64,000 nt of DNA from Virgibacillus phasianinus (GTDB lineage: Bacteria > Bacillota > Bacilli > Bacillales > Amphibacillaceae), in contig NZ_CP022315.1 in the NCBI RefSeq assembly GCF_002216775.1, positions 1,302,001-1,366,000 of the forward strand, written 5' to 3'. A program made the translations under genes and the position numbers. The number at the start of each line of letters is the position of its first letter. The stretch's first letter is position 1. The notes under the pieces are model-generated. The model did not search any database. It saw only the letters and a program-made list of their open reading frames with translations, and was not told the origin of the DNA. Shown here one piece after another: positions 16,302 through 24,822 of the stretch.

Positions 16302-17837
16302 ATGCCAAATACAAATGCTAATCTGAAAAAACCCCCTTATGGCATGATTGCAATATTATTTATTGGGGCGTTTGTTGCTATTTTAAATGAGACATTGTTA
16401 AATGTTGCCCTTCCAGCAATTATGGAAGAGTTTGATGTAAAGGCAACTGCTGTGCAATGGCTATCTACAGGATACATGCTTATTAACGGAATTTTGATAC
16501 CCGCAAGTGCTTTTTTCATTCAGCGCTTTTCAGATAAAAAGTTATTTATTGTAGCGATGAGCCTGTTTAGTGCGGGAACATTGCTCGCGAGTATTGCTCC
16601 TGCTTTCGGTGTTTTACTCGCTGCCCGAATGATTCAGGCGTCAGGATCTGCCATCATGATGCCACTCTTAATGAATGTTATGCTAACAGCCTTTCCAGTG
16701 GAGAAAAGGGGTTCAGCAATGGGGTTGTTTGGACTTGTGATGATCACAGCACCAGCAATTGGACCTACACTTTCTGGATGGCTTATTGAACATTACAGCT
16801 GGAGAATGCTGTTTGATATTGTGCTGCCGATTGCTGTCTTAACGCTGGCAATTTCTATCTTTAAATTAAAGGATGTTACACCGCAACGGGCAATTAAACT
16901 GGATGTCATTTCCCTTATTCTATCAAGTATTGGATTTGGCGGATTGCTATATGGATTCAGTTCAGCCGGTGATAAAGGTTGGGATAGCCCGATTGTATAT
17001 GGAACGATTGTCATTGGTGCGCTTGCTTTAATTTCCTTTGTTTTCCGCCAATTGCGGATGGAAGATCCAATGCTTGAGTTTCGAATTTATAAATATCCGA
17101 TGTTTGCCTTGTCGTCTGTGATATCCATTGTTATCGCGGTTGCAATGTTTTCGGCAATGATCCTAATGCCAATTTATGTGCAGACACTGCGTGGAATTTC
17201 ACCGATGGATTCCGGTTTATTGATGCTCCCGGGTGCGATTGTGATGGGGATTATGTCACCAATTACAGGTAAACTTTTTGATAAATACGGTGCTCGGACT
17301 CTTGCGGTAATCGGTCTAACCATTACTGTTATCACAAGCTTTTATTTCAGTAAGATCAGTATGGATACACCATATTCCAGCCTTGTATTATTGTACACAT
17401 TTCGTATGTTAGGAATGTCCATGGTAATGATGCCAGTAATGACAAATGGTTTAAACCAGCTGCCGGCGAAAAACAACCCACATGGCACTGCATTGAACAA
17501 TACACTACAACAGGTGTCCGGCGCAATCGGTTCCGCATTGTTAATTACGGTGATGAACAATCGAACGGAATCAAAAGCGAAAGATCTAGCCGCGGATGCT
17601 TTGGCAAATGTGGATGCAAATGCAGCTCAACCATCTGCGCAGGCAGCTGCTGAAATGAAACAACATATCATGGATCAAGCAATGCTGCATGGAATTAACT
17701 TTACCTTTTTCGTTTCAACATTGATTGCCTGTGTCGCATTAATCTTAGCGTTCTTCATTAAACGGGTGAAGCCGCCCCATGAGGAAAAAATACAAGAACA
17801 GCGAACAGTCGGAGCTGTTGAGGCAGTTACTGAATAA
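16302..17837 (+). CDS. MFS multidrug exporter, DHA2 (EmrB/QacA) family
   Basis: 511 residues with about 14 transmembrane helices. Family motifs are visible: LNVALPAIMEEF in helix 1, QWLSTGYML, the motif-C region GPTLSGWLIEHYSWRMLF, and FSDKKLF in the first loop. It should expel lipophilic drugs or cations in exchange for protons. The frame is open from 16176, but ATG 16302 matches the family N-terminus and the upstream residues look non-coding. It is divergent from the TetR gene and ends at a strong terminator. Confidence 0.9.
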   Translation: MPNTNANLKKPPYGMIAILFIGAFVAILNETLLNVALPAIMEEFDVKATAVQWLSTGYMLINGILIPASAFFIQRFSDKKLFIVAMSLFSAGTLLASIAPAFGVLLAARMIQASGSAIMMPLLMNVMLTAFPVEKRGSAMGLFGLVMITAPAIGPTLSGWLIEHYSWRMLFDIVLPIAVLTLAISIFKLKDVTPQRAIKLDVISLILSSIGFGGLLYGFSSAGDKGWDSPIVYGTIVIGALALISFVFRQLRMEDPMLEFRIYKYPMFALSSVISIVIAVAMFSAMILMPIYVQTLRGISPMDSGLLMLPGAIVMGIMSPITGKLFDKYGARTLAVIGLTITVITSFYFSKISMDTPYSSLVLLYTFRMLGMSMVMMPVMTNGLNQLPAKNNPHGTALNNTLQQVSGAIGSALLITVMNNRTESKAKDLAADALANVDANAAQPSAQAAAEMKQHIMDQAMLHGINFTFFVSTLIACVALILAFFIKRVKPPHEEKIQEQRTVGAVEAVTE

Positions 17838-17843
17838 TAGCAA

Positions 17844-17882
17844 AATGAGGATGCCCTTTGAGTAGGGCATCCTCATTTTTTT
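17844..17882 (+). terminator. Terminator of the MFS exporter
   Basis: Perfect 14-bp stem AATGAGGATGCCCT (17844-17857) with AGGGCATCCTCATT (17864-17877), followed by TTTTT. A second weaker hairpin (AACTCGG ... CCGAGTTTTTT) lies near 17909-17945; nothing else is seen up to 18018. Confidence 0.9.
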
Positions 17883-18018
17883 AAATATGTCTGGATCCAG
17901 GGCAAGTTCAACTCGGTAGAGAAATACTGCCTCCCGAGTTTTTTACCAGCCAGGTCAACATTATCGCTGCTTGTTTATGCGTCCGCTTCTAAACGTGACG
18001 TCTTCTTAGCTTTGTCGA

Positions 18019-18495
18019 TTATTTCTTTCGTATGCCGATTTTCCGGCCTGCTTCATCAGGTATTGGTTGGTTTTCCTGGGTTGATGCCAGGTTAGACACT
18101 TTTGATGCTACTGGTGCGGGGAAGGGGGCGGGACGGCCTTCCTTCATATCCATTCCCATTAGCATTTGCTCGCTTGTTGCCAGGCGCTTACCCTCCTCAT
18201 CTTCCATAACGAAGAAAACATGCAGTCGTTTGGTGTCACTGTCCAGCAATTGTACGGAAATGCCGAGGGACTCGCCCTCATTAGCCTCAGCTAAATAACA
18301 TAGATGTGTCTCCAAGGTGAAGATGGAGTATTGTTGCTGCTCACGAAAGTTCTCATCAATGCCAATTTCATTCATTAGCTGGTCTACGGCGAGACTGAAT
18401 ACACGAGAATACTCAGCATCGTTCATATGTCCGTTATAATCAACCCATTCCGGGCGAACGCGCTCCTTCATAAAAACGCCATCATGTAGTGCCAT
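18019..18495 (-). CDS. cdhB: Betainyl-CoA thioesterase (CdhB-like hotdog)
   Basis: 158 residues of the 4-hydroxybenzoyl-CoA thioesterase hotdog fold; the motif VDYNGHMNDAEYSRVF (about residues 16-31) contains the usual catalytic region. In carnitine degradation this class hydrolyses betainyl-CoA to glycine betaine and CoA. That role is inferred from its place directly after carnitine dehydrogenase and the BKACE enzyme. The frame extends to GTG 18513, but that codon lies inside the ribosome site AAAGGAGC, so ATG 18495 is chosen. A GC-rich palindromic repeat separates it from cdhA. Confidence 0.85.
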   Translation of the reverse strand: MALHDGVFMKERVRPEWVDYNGHMNDAEYSRVFSLAVDQLMNEIGIDENFREQQQYSIFTLETHLCYLAEANEGESLGISVQLLDSDTKRLHVFFVMEDEEGKRLATSEQMLMGMDMKEGRPAPFPAPVASKVSNLASTQENQPIPDEAGRKIGIRKK

Positions 18496-18515
18496 CAGAA
18501 TGCTCCTTTCCACTT

Positions 18516-18547
18516 TAACGCTTTAGCGTACTGGGGGACTGTCCCCC
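18516..18547. repeat. REP-like palindrome GGGGGACTGTCCCCC, copy 1
   Basis: Contains ACGCT-TT-AGCGT (18519-18530) followed by GGGGGACTGTCCCCC (18533-18547), lying between cdhA and cdhB. A longer relative of the same sequence is at 24745-24799. Confidence 0.75.
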
Positions 18548-18549
18548 TT

Positions 18550-19518
18550 TTATATCTTTCCGTTCAAATTTGCTGCTGGCCAGTATTTTTCCAGCAGTTG
18601 TTGGAGTTCGATTAAAAAGTCGTCACGGCGCTGCTCTAGTTCTGTTATGGAGTGGCCTTCTGTTTGCTGTTCGCAGCCTTCAACAACACGTTCTGTTAAT
18701 TCATCTGTCAGTTCTGGTGCAACAAGCTTTGTCCATGGTAATTTTAACGCTGGCCCAAACTGTTCCAGCATATGGCGCATTCCTTGTTCACCGCCGGCCA
18801 AGTGTAAGGTGAGGAAGGGTCCCATTAGTGCCCAGCGTAAACCTGGACCATAGACGATGGATGCGTCAATTTCTTCTGTTGTTGCAATACCATCATTTAC
18901 AAGGTGCAACGACTCGCGCCAGATTGCTTCCATTAGCCTGTCCGCAACATGGCCATCAATTTCTTTAGAAAGAATTAGTGGCTTCATATTAACGGCTGTA
19001 TAAAATGCCTCAGCTCGTTTAACATTATCAGGGTCAGTATCTTTACCCCCAACAAGTTCAACAAGTGGCACCAAATATACTGGGTTGAATGGGTGAGCGA
19101 CAATTACCCGCTCAGGGTGTGCACAATCTGCCTGAAGTGTGCTTGGCATTATACCAGAGGTGCTCGATGCAATAATCGCATCTGGTTTTGCTAAACGATC
19201 AATGTCAGCCAATAGCTTTCGTTTTAATTCCTCACGTTCTGGAGCATTTTCCTGGATCAGGTCTGCTCCCGCCACTGCACTTTCCAGATTCTCATCAAAA
19301 TGCAGGCGATCGCGTGATGCTCCGTCAGCTAAACCGTGCTTCTCAAGTGCCGGCCATGCGTTATCAATCGCCTTGCGCATTTTTGCTTCAGCACCTGGAG
19401 CTGGATCGGTTGCGGTCACGTCATATCCCTGTGATAAAAAGCGGGCGATCCAGCCATTGCCGATAACGCCAGTGCCTACTACTGTTACGCGGTGGATGTT
19501 ATTTTTTATTTCGTTCAT
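18550..19518 (-). CDS. cdhA: L-carnitine dehydrogenase
   Basis: 322 residues, 3-hydroxyacyl-CoA-dehydrogenase fold. The NAD site VTVVGTGVIGNGWIARFL is at residues 11-28, with ENAPEREELKRKLLADID and the catalytic His in VAHPFNPVYLVPLVELV, all typical of carnitine dehydrogenase (EC 1.1.1.108). It oxidises L-carnitine to 3-dehydrocarnitine using NAD. The gene starts two bases after the stop of the BKACE gene, so translation is probably coupled, and cdhB follows. This gene context makes the assignment firm. Confidence 0.93.
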   Translation of the reverse strand: MNEIKNNIHRVTVVGTGVIGNGWIARFLSQGYDVTATDPAPGAEAKMRKAIDNAWPALEKHGLADGASRDRLHFDENLESAVAGADLIQENAPEREELKRKLLADIDRLAKPDAIIASSTSGIMPSTLQADCAHPERVIVAHPFNPVYLVPLVELVGGKDTDPDNVKRAEAFYTAVNMKPLILSKEIDGHVADRLMEAIWRESLHLVNDGIATTEEIDASIVYGPGLRWALMGPFLTLHLAGGEQGMRHMLEQFGPALKLPWTKLVAPELTDELTERVVEGCEQQTEGHSITELEQRRDDFLIELQQLLEKYWPAANLNGKI

Positions 19519-19520
19519 TT

Positions 19521-20414
19521 TTATTCAGCCTTTCTTTGTGGATTTCTTAACCCTAGTTGCTCGCGTGCTTCTTGTGGTGTCATTGGTTCAGAACCAAGGC
19601 TTTCAATGATGGATACAGCTTTTTCAACAAGCTGACCATTAGTCGCAAGTACACCTTTTTTCAAATAAAGGTTATCTTCCAGCCCAACGCGAACATGGCC
19701 GCCAAGCAGAATGGACTGTGCCACCATTGGCATCTGCAAACGTCCGATTCCAAACGCAGCCCAATGGGCATTTGCTGGCAACTTATCACGCATATAAAGC
19801 ATTGTTTCTGTGTCTGCATCAGCTCCCCAAGGGATCCCTAGACAGAATTGAAACATTGGATCGCCGTCAATGAGACCTTCATTGATTAACTGTTTAGCGA
19901 AGCGGATTTGTCCAGTATCAAAGCATTCAAGTTCCGGCTTAACACCGCTTTGCTGGATTAATTTAGCTTGCTGACGTAACCAATCGGTAGGGCTGATGTA
20001 AATTTGTTCGCCAAAGTTAACACTGCCGCAATCGAGTGTACAGATCTCCGGCAAAAACTTGCCAACTGGCTCATGACGTTCTTCAGGTGTCTGGATATCT
20101 GTACCTTCCCCACCCATTGTTGGGTCCGCTTCACTTGGAATCCAGTCTCCACCGCCGCCGGCTGTAATGTTAAGCACAACATCGGTTTCGGATTTCCGCA
20201 CTCTTTCAACTACCTCGCGGAACAATTCAGGATCGTGGCTGAGCTCTCCAGTCTTAGGATCCCTGACATGAATATGAGCAATAGTTGCTCCCGCTTTTGC
20301 TGCTTCAATTGCAGAATCGGCTATTTCTTTCGGTGTTACTGGAACATGCGGGCTTTTTTCTGTAGTAGCCCCTGCACCTGTAATTGCACATGATATAATG
20401 ACTTTTTTTTGCAT
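19521..20414 (-). CDS. cdhC: BKACE family dehydrocarnitine-cleavage enzyme
   Basis: 297 residues of the beta-keto acid cleavage enzyme family (DUF849). The zinc-site motif HIHVRDP (about residues 46-52) and the initial KVIISCAITGAG are characteristic. It condenses 3-dehydrocarnitine with acetyl-CoA to give betainyl-CoA and acetoacetate. Substrate assignment comes from the adjacent carnitine dehydrogenase and thioesterase, as in Pseudomonas cdhCAB. It is the first gene of the minus-strand enzyme operon; start ATG follows AAGGAGGAATTATT. The regulator gene lies 60 bp upstream on the same strand. Confidence 0.9.
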   Translation of the reverse strand: MQKKVIISCAITGAGATTEKSPHVPVTPKEIADSAIEAAKAGATIAHIHVRDPKTGELSHDPELFREVVERVRKSETDVVLNITAGGGGDWIPSEADPTMGGEGTDIQTPEERHEPVGKFLPEICTLDCGSVNFGEQIYISPTDWLRQQAKLIQQSGVKPELECFDTGQIRFAKQLINEGLIDGDPMFQFCLGIPWGADADTETMLYMRDKLPANAHWAAFGIGRLQMPMVAQSILLGGHVRVGLEDNLYLKKGVLATNGQLVEKAVSIIESLGSEPMTPQEAREQLGLRNPQRKAE

Positions 20415-20473
20415 AATAATTCCTCCTTGCGTGAGTTTAAATTAAAAAATATATAGCTAGTTCCACCACTTAT

Positions 20474-21028
20474 CTATTTTTCTTCATGTATTGGTACGTG
20501 TTTGAAGACCTCGCCGCTCTCAAAGAATTCAGTTAGGCGGTCAATCCAGTCATAATAATCAAGCCATATCCGTGTTTCCTTCAGCAATTCATTGACCTTT
20601 TGTTCAGTTTCTTCGTCCAATGAATCACTTTTTTCGATATTGGCAAGCTCTCGTTGAAGTTTCTGCTCGAACATTTTGCTTTTGCTGATAGCCTTCCGCC
20701 AGTTAGATGTAAATAGGGATATGAACGTTTGATAATAATCACGCTCAACGTTGTACAAATCTTTCCGGACCCCTTTTTCAAAAACCTTTTCGGCAATATT
20801 GAGCTCCAGCATTTCACGAACAACTTGACTCATTCGGGTTTTACTCATTCCAATACTCTCCGATAGCTCATCGAGCGTCATCGGTTTTCTATTCATATAA
20901 ATGGTTCCGAGAACACGTCCAACGGTTGTTGAAATCCCGAATGTATGCATGTTTTCGGCAATTTTATCTACGAACTGCTCTTCAATTCTTATTGTTTTGT
21001 CGAACGGTTTTTCTTTCAAATTTTTCAT
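20474..21028 (-). CDS. GbsR/OpcR-type MarR-like regulator
   Basis: 184 residues matching the GbsR family of choline/betaine-linked repressors: FGISTTVGRVLGTIYMNRKP, then LDELSESIGMSKTRMSQVVR as helix-turn-helix and a long coiled C-terminus. In Bacillus, GbsR and OpcR control glycine-betaine synthesis and the opuB/opuC importers. Here it is divergent from an OpuC-type importer and upstream of the carnitine enzymes, so it likely controls both. AAAGG directly abuts ATG 21028; a TTG three codons later (21019) has better spacing and may be the true start. Confidence 0.88.
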   Translation of the reverse strand: MKNLKEKPFDKTIRIEEQFVDKIAENMHTFGISTTVGRVLGTIYMNRKPMTLDELSESIGMSKTRMSQVVREMLELNIAEKVFEKGVRKDLYNVERDYYQTFISLFTSNWRKAISKSKMFEQKLQRELANIEKSDSLDEETEQKVNELLKETRIWLDYYDWIDRLTEFFESGEVFKHVPIHEEK

Positions 21029-21146
21029 CCTTTCGACTGCCTAATTTTCTATAAAAACAATGTAACACAACTAATTAAAAAATGGAAAGTGAGCATTTTA
21101 AAGGATTTTAAAGAAATTGGGTGGAATTCTAAGAAAATGCCCTTAT

Positions 21147-21196
21147 AAACTTTATGCAATAAAAATTTTACAAACTTTATGGATTATATGTACAAT
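21147..21196. promoter_or_regulatory. Promoter/operator region between gbsR-type gene and importer
   Basis: Direct 10-mers AAACTTTATG at 21147-21156 and 21172-21181 flank a plausible plus-strand promoter: -35 TTTACA (21167-21172), -10 TACAAT (21191-21196), spacer 18. The repeats are candidate sites for the GbsR-type regulator. The rest of the 273-bp gap is AT-rich. Confidence 0.4.
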
Positions 21197-21301
21197 AGAA
21201 AAGGTTTTTATTTTATGAAGTATCCCTTATACTTATGATTGTCAATTTAGTGTTACCGGAAAAGGATAACTATATAAAAAATATTTGGAGGTGTCTTTCA
21301 C

Positions 21302-22441
21302 TTGCTGAAATTCAATCATGTGTCAAAAGTATACGATGGAGGAAAGAAAGCAGTTGACAGTATGACCCTTGAGGTTGATAAAGGGGAATTTATTGTTTTT
21401 ATAGGACCAAGTGGTTGTGGGAAAACAACGACAATGAAAATGATTAACCGTTTAATTGAACCATCTGAAGGAAGCATTCATATAGAGGGAGAAAATATTT
21501 TGGAAAAAGACCTGGTGCAATTAAGACGGGAAATTGGTTATGTTATTCAACAGATTGGCCTGTTTCCGCATATGACCATTCAGGAAAACATTTCACTTGT
21601 TCCAAAATTACTGAAATGGCCGGAAGATAAGCGGCGTAAACGTGCGGAAGAACTATTACAGCTTGTGGATATGGAAAGAAGCTATCTAGATCGCTTTCCA
21701 CATGAGCTAAGCGGGGGGCAGCAACAACGTATTGGTGTATTACGTGCCTTGGCAGCAGATCCTCCCCTTATTCTAATGGATGAGCCATTCGGTGCTCTTG
21801 ACCCAATAACCAGGGATGCGTTACAGGAAGAATTTAAAAAGCTGCAACAATCTTTAGGAAAAACAATTGTGTTTGTTACCCATGATATGGATGAAGCCTT
21901 AAAGCTGGCTGACCGAATTGTTATTATGCGTGATGGCAAGCTGGTCCAAGTTGGTACACCAGATGAAATACTGCGAAATCCAGCTGATGAATTTGTGGAA
22001 GAATTTATTGGAAAGGAACGCTTAGTTCAGGCGAGACCGAATATTCAAACCGTTGAACAGATTATGAATAGCGATCCAGCAACGGTTACTGTCGGAGAAT
22101 CATTGTCTGATGCTATTCAAATCATGAAGCAGCGCAGAGTAGATTCATTGCTTGTTGTGGATGAACTTGGGGTATTGCATGGATTTATTGACATTGAAAT
22201 TATCGATCAGAACCGCAAAAAGGCAACCTTGGTCGGCGATGTGCTTGAAAAAGAATTATATACCGTTTTAGAAGGGACTCTACTCCGGGATACGATTCAT
22301 AAAATCCTGCGAAGAGGCATGAAGTATGTACCTGTAGTCGATGATAAGCATCGAATCAAAGGAATAGTGACCAGAGCGAGCCTTGCTGATGTCGTCTATG
22401 ACTCCATTTGGGGCGAGGATGACAATCTAGTAAACGCATAA
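21302..22441 (+). CDS. opuCA: OpuC-type carnitine/betaine ABC importer, ATPase
   Basis: 379 residues. ABC ATPase with Walker [10 protein letters not shown] (about 37-45), Q-loop QIGLFP, signature [10 protein letters not shown], Walker [14 protein letters not shown], and two CBS domains at about 250-370 ([34 protein letters not shown]), which in OpuA-type proteins sense ionic strength or c-di-AMP. The start is TTG after GGAGGTG. It is the first of four importer genes in the classical opuB/opuC order. The symbol is by family; opuB versus opuC cannot be separated from sequence, and carnitine is inferred from the neighbouring catabolic genes. Confidence 0.88.
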   Translation: MLKFNHVSKVYDGGKKAVDSMTLEVDKGEFIVFIGPSGCGKTTTMKMINRLIEPSEGSIHIEGENILEKDLVQLRREIGYVIQQIGLFPHMTIQENISLVPKLLKWPEDKRRKRAEELLQLVDMERSYLDRFPHELSGGQQQRIGVLRALAADPPLILMDEPFGALDPITRDALQEEFKKLQQSLGKTIVFVTHDMDEALKLADRIVIMRDGKLVQVGTPDEILRNPADEFVEEFIGKERLVQARPNIQTVEQIMNSDPATVTVGESLSDAIQIMKQRRVDSLLVVDELGVLHGFIDIEIIDQNRKKATLVGDVLEKELYTVLEGTLLRDTIHKILRRGMKYVPVVDDKHRIKGIVTRASLADVVYDSIWGEDDNLVNA

Positions 22442-22457
22442 GGAAGGAGGAAAAGAT

Positions 22458-23111
22458 ATGGATCAATTAATGGAATTTTTGGCCAACAACAGTGATCAAT
22501 TATTAATGAAAACATGGGAACATTTCTACATCTCGCTTATTGCGGTTCTTCTTGGTGTGATTGTTGCGATTCCGCTTGGTGTGGCACTAACACGTGTTCC
22601 TAGGATAGCTGGTTTTGTCATTGGTACTGTCGGGGTTGTTCAAACCTTTCCAAGTCTAGCAATTCTCGCCTTCTTTATTCCGTTACTAGGTGTAGGGAAG
22701 GTTCCGGCGATTGCAGCGCTATTCTTTTATTCCATGTTACCAATGCTAAGGAACACATATATAGGGGTGAAAGGAATAGATAAGAATTTACTTGAAGCGG
22801 GTAAGGGTATGGGTATGAGCGCTTGGCAGCGGATCCGGAGTGTCGAACTACCACTAGCCGTCCCGGTCATTATGGCGGGTGTTCGTGTATCGACTGTTTA
22901 CCTGATCGGCTGGGCAACCCTTGCTTCATTTATCGGTGCCGGTGGACTTGGTGACTATATTTTTAATGGACTTAACCTGTACCGTCCAGATCTGATTATA
23001 GCAGGTGCAGTTCCGGTCACTTTACTGGCATTAATCACGGACTTTCTTCTCGGACGCCTTGAGGGAAAGGCAACGCCAAATGGCATAAAAGACTCTAAGG
23101 AAGCCATTTAG
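22458..23111 (+). CDS. opuCB: OpuC-type importer, permease 1
   Basis: 217 residues with five to six membrane helices and the binding-protein-dependent permease EAA loop ([26 protein letters not shown]). [20 protein letters not shown] is typical of osmolyte importers. It pairs with the second permease (24066) to form the channel that works with the ATPase just upstream (16-bp gap). Ribosome site AAGGAGG. Confidence 0.88.
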   Translation: MDQLMEFLANNSDQLLMKTWEHFYISLIAVLLGVIVAIPLGVALTRVPRIAGFVIGTVGVVQTFPSLAILAFFIPLLGVGKVPAIAALFFYSMLPMLRNTYIGVKGIDKNLLEAGKGMGMSAWQRIRSVELPLAVPVIMAGVRVSTVYLIGWATLASFIGAGGLGDYIFNGLNLYRPDLIIAGAVPVTLLALITDFLLGRLEGKATPNGIKDSKEAI

Positions 23112-23129
23112 AAAGGGGGATAATGACAA

Positions 23130-24044
23130 GTGCATATAAAAAGGAAGAAGTCGATTATTGCGTTAGTACTTGCTTTTACATTGCTAAGCGGTTGTTCTTT
23201 GCCAGGACTTAGTGGTCCTGCTGAGAAGACAGTTACGATTGGGACGCTTGGTACAGCTGAATCAGCAATCATGGGCAACATGGTGCGCTTAATGATAGAT
23301 CATTATACCGATCTTCAAACCGAAATGATCACGAATATGGGATCATCCACTGTACAGCATAAGGCAATGATGGCCGGTGAAGTGGATATTACAGCTACAA
23401 GATATACCGGTACAGATTTGGTTGGGGCACTTGGGATGGATCCAATCACAGATCCGGAAAAAGCTCTTAAAACCGTAAAAAGAGAATTTCAGGAACAATT
23501 CAATCAGACATGGTTTGATTCGTATGGCTTTGCCAATTCATATGCGTTTACAGTAACAAGTGAACTGGCTAAGAAAGAAAATTTAAAAACCGTTTCAGAT
23601 CTTGAAGCAATTGCAGATGATTTAAGGCTTGGCGTTGACAGTGCGTGGATTAGGCGCCCGGCTGTTGGCTATGAATCATTTAAGAAAAAATATGGTTATG
23701 AATTCGGACGTGTATTTCCAATGAATATAGGTCTTGTTTACAAAGCTGTTGAAAGTGGAGAAATGGATGTTGTGCTTGCCTATACCACGGATGGTCGTCT
23801 TGAAGCATTTGATTTAGTAACATTAAAAGACAATAAGCATCTATTTCCACCATATGATAGTTCACCAGTAGTCCGGAACGAGGTACTTAAGAAACATCCC
23901 GAGCTGAAAGATATTCTTCATAAGCTGGCAGGGAAAATCAGTACCAAAAAAATGCGTGAGATGAACTATCAGGCGAACGTAAAGATGAAAGAACCGAGAC
24001 TTGTAGCTAAAGAGTTTTTAGAAGAACATCATTATTTTGAGTAA
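23130..24044 (+). CDS. opuCC: OpuC-type importer, substrate-binding lipoprotein
   Basis: 304 residues with a lipoprotein signal (LLSGC, Cys at about residue 22), so it is anchored outside the membrane. The OpuAC/ProX-like fold is evident (VTIGTLGTAESAIMGNM; DITATRYTGTDLVGALG; WIRRPAVGYESFKKKYG). Aromatic residues needed for a quaternary-ammonium cage are plentiful but cannot be assigned here. Start is GTG after AAAGGGGGATAAT. Fits uptake of carnitine, choline or glycine betaine. Confidence 0.88.
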   Translation: MHIKRKKSIIALVLAFTLLSGCSLPGLSGPAEKTVTIGTLGTAESAIMGNMVRLMIDHYTDLQTEMITNMGSSTVQHKAMMAGEVDITATRYTGTDLVGALGMDPITDPEKALKTVKREFQEQFNQTWFDSYGFANSYAFTVTSELAKKENLKTVSDLEAIADDLRLGVDSAWIRRPAVGYESFKKKYGYEFGRVFPMNIGLVYKAVESGEMDVVLAYTTDGRLEAFDLVTLKDNKHLFPPYDSSPVVRNEVLKKHPELKDILHKLAGKISTKKMREMNYQANVKMKEPRLVAKEFLEEHHYFE

Positions 24045-24065
24045 AACTTTCCTGGAGGTGAAGAT

Positions 24066-24743
24066 ATGATAGAGACACTTACAGATTTAGGGGTATATTA
24101 TTCGCAAAATATGGCTTACGTATGGGAACAATTTCTACGGCACTTTCTAATGTCTGCTTATGGTGTATTATTTGCAGCTATTGTTGCTATTCCTGTTGGG
24201 ATTATAATCGCCCGTCATGCCAGGTTAAGTGCATGGGTAATTTCCCTAACAAATATTATTCAAACAATACCTGCATTAGCCATGCTGGCGGTGCTCATGC
24301 TGGCAATGGGACTTGGCGCAAATACCGTAGTCTTTGCATTGTTCTTGTACTCGCTGCTGCCGATTCTCAAAAACACGTATACTGGGATTCGGGGAGTCGA
24401 TCATGCACTGCTTGAATCCGGACGTGGTATGGGAATGACGAAGTTTCAATTGCTGCGAATGGTAGAGCTGCCGCTTGCCTTATCTGTTATTATGGCGGGT
24501 CTAAGAACGGCGCTAGTTATCGCCATTGGTATCGCAACGATTGGTACGTTCATTGGCGCAGGTGGCTTGGGTGATATTATTATCCGAGGTACGAATGCCA
24601 CAAATGGTACAGCTATTATTCTGGCCGGGGCAATCCCGACTGCATTGATGGCAGTAATTGCCGACGTTGTCATGGGATGGCTGGAACGCCTGCTATCACC
24701 AGTCAAAGCAAAAAGCACCGAAAACTCAGAAGCGACTGCATAG
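24066..24743 (+). CDS. opuCD: OpuC-type importer, permease 2
   Basis: 225 residues, six predicted membrane helices, EAA loop ESGRGMGMTKFQLLRMVELPLALSVI. It is homologous to permease 1 and completes the ATPase-permease-binding protein-permease order seen in opuB/opuC operons. Start ATG follows CTGGAGGTGAAGAT. A palindromic GC-rich repeat begins two bases after its stop and may end or stabilise the transcript. Confidence 0.88.
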   Translation: MIETLTDLGVYYSQNMAYVWEQFLRHFLMSAYGVLFAAIVAIPVGIIIARHARLSAWVISLTNIIQTIPALAMLAVLMLAMGLGANTVVFALFLYSLLPILKNTYTGIRGVDHALLESGRGMGMTKFQLLRMVELPLALSVIMAGLRTALVIAIGIATIGTFIGAGGLGDIIIRGTNATNGTAIILAGAIPTALMAVIADVVMGWLERLLSPVKAKSTENSEATA

Positions 24744-24744
24744 A

Positions 24745-24799
24745 GGGGGGACAGTCCCCCGCCGCATTAACGCGTTAGCGTAGTGGGGGACTGTCCCCC
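24745..24799. repeat. REP-like paired palindromes, copy 2
   Basis: GGGGGACAGTCCCCC (24746-24760) and its reverse complement GGGGGACTGTCCCCC (24785-24799) surround TAACGCGTTA, a perfect 10-bp palindrome (24768-24777). The right half matches copy 1 (18516-18547) closely, including AGCGTA-TGGGGGACTGTCCCCC. In RNA the two outer parts could form one long stem. Confidence 0.8.
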
Positions 24800-24822
24800 A
24801 ATCGGACAAGGAGGCAATTCAA

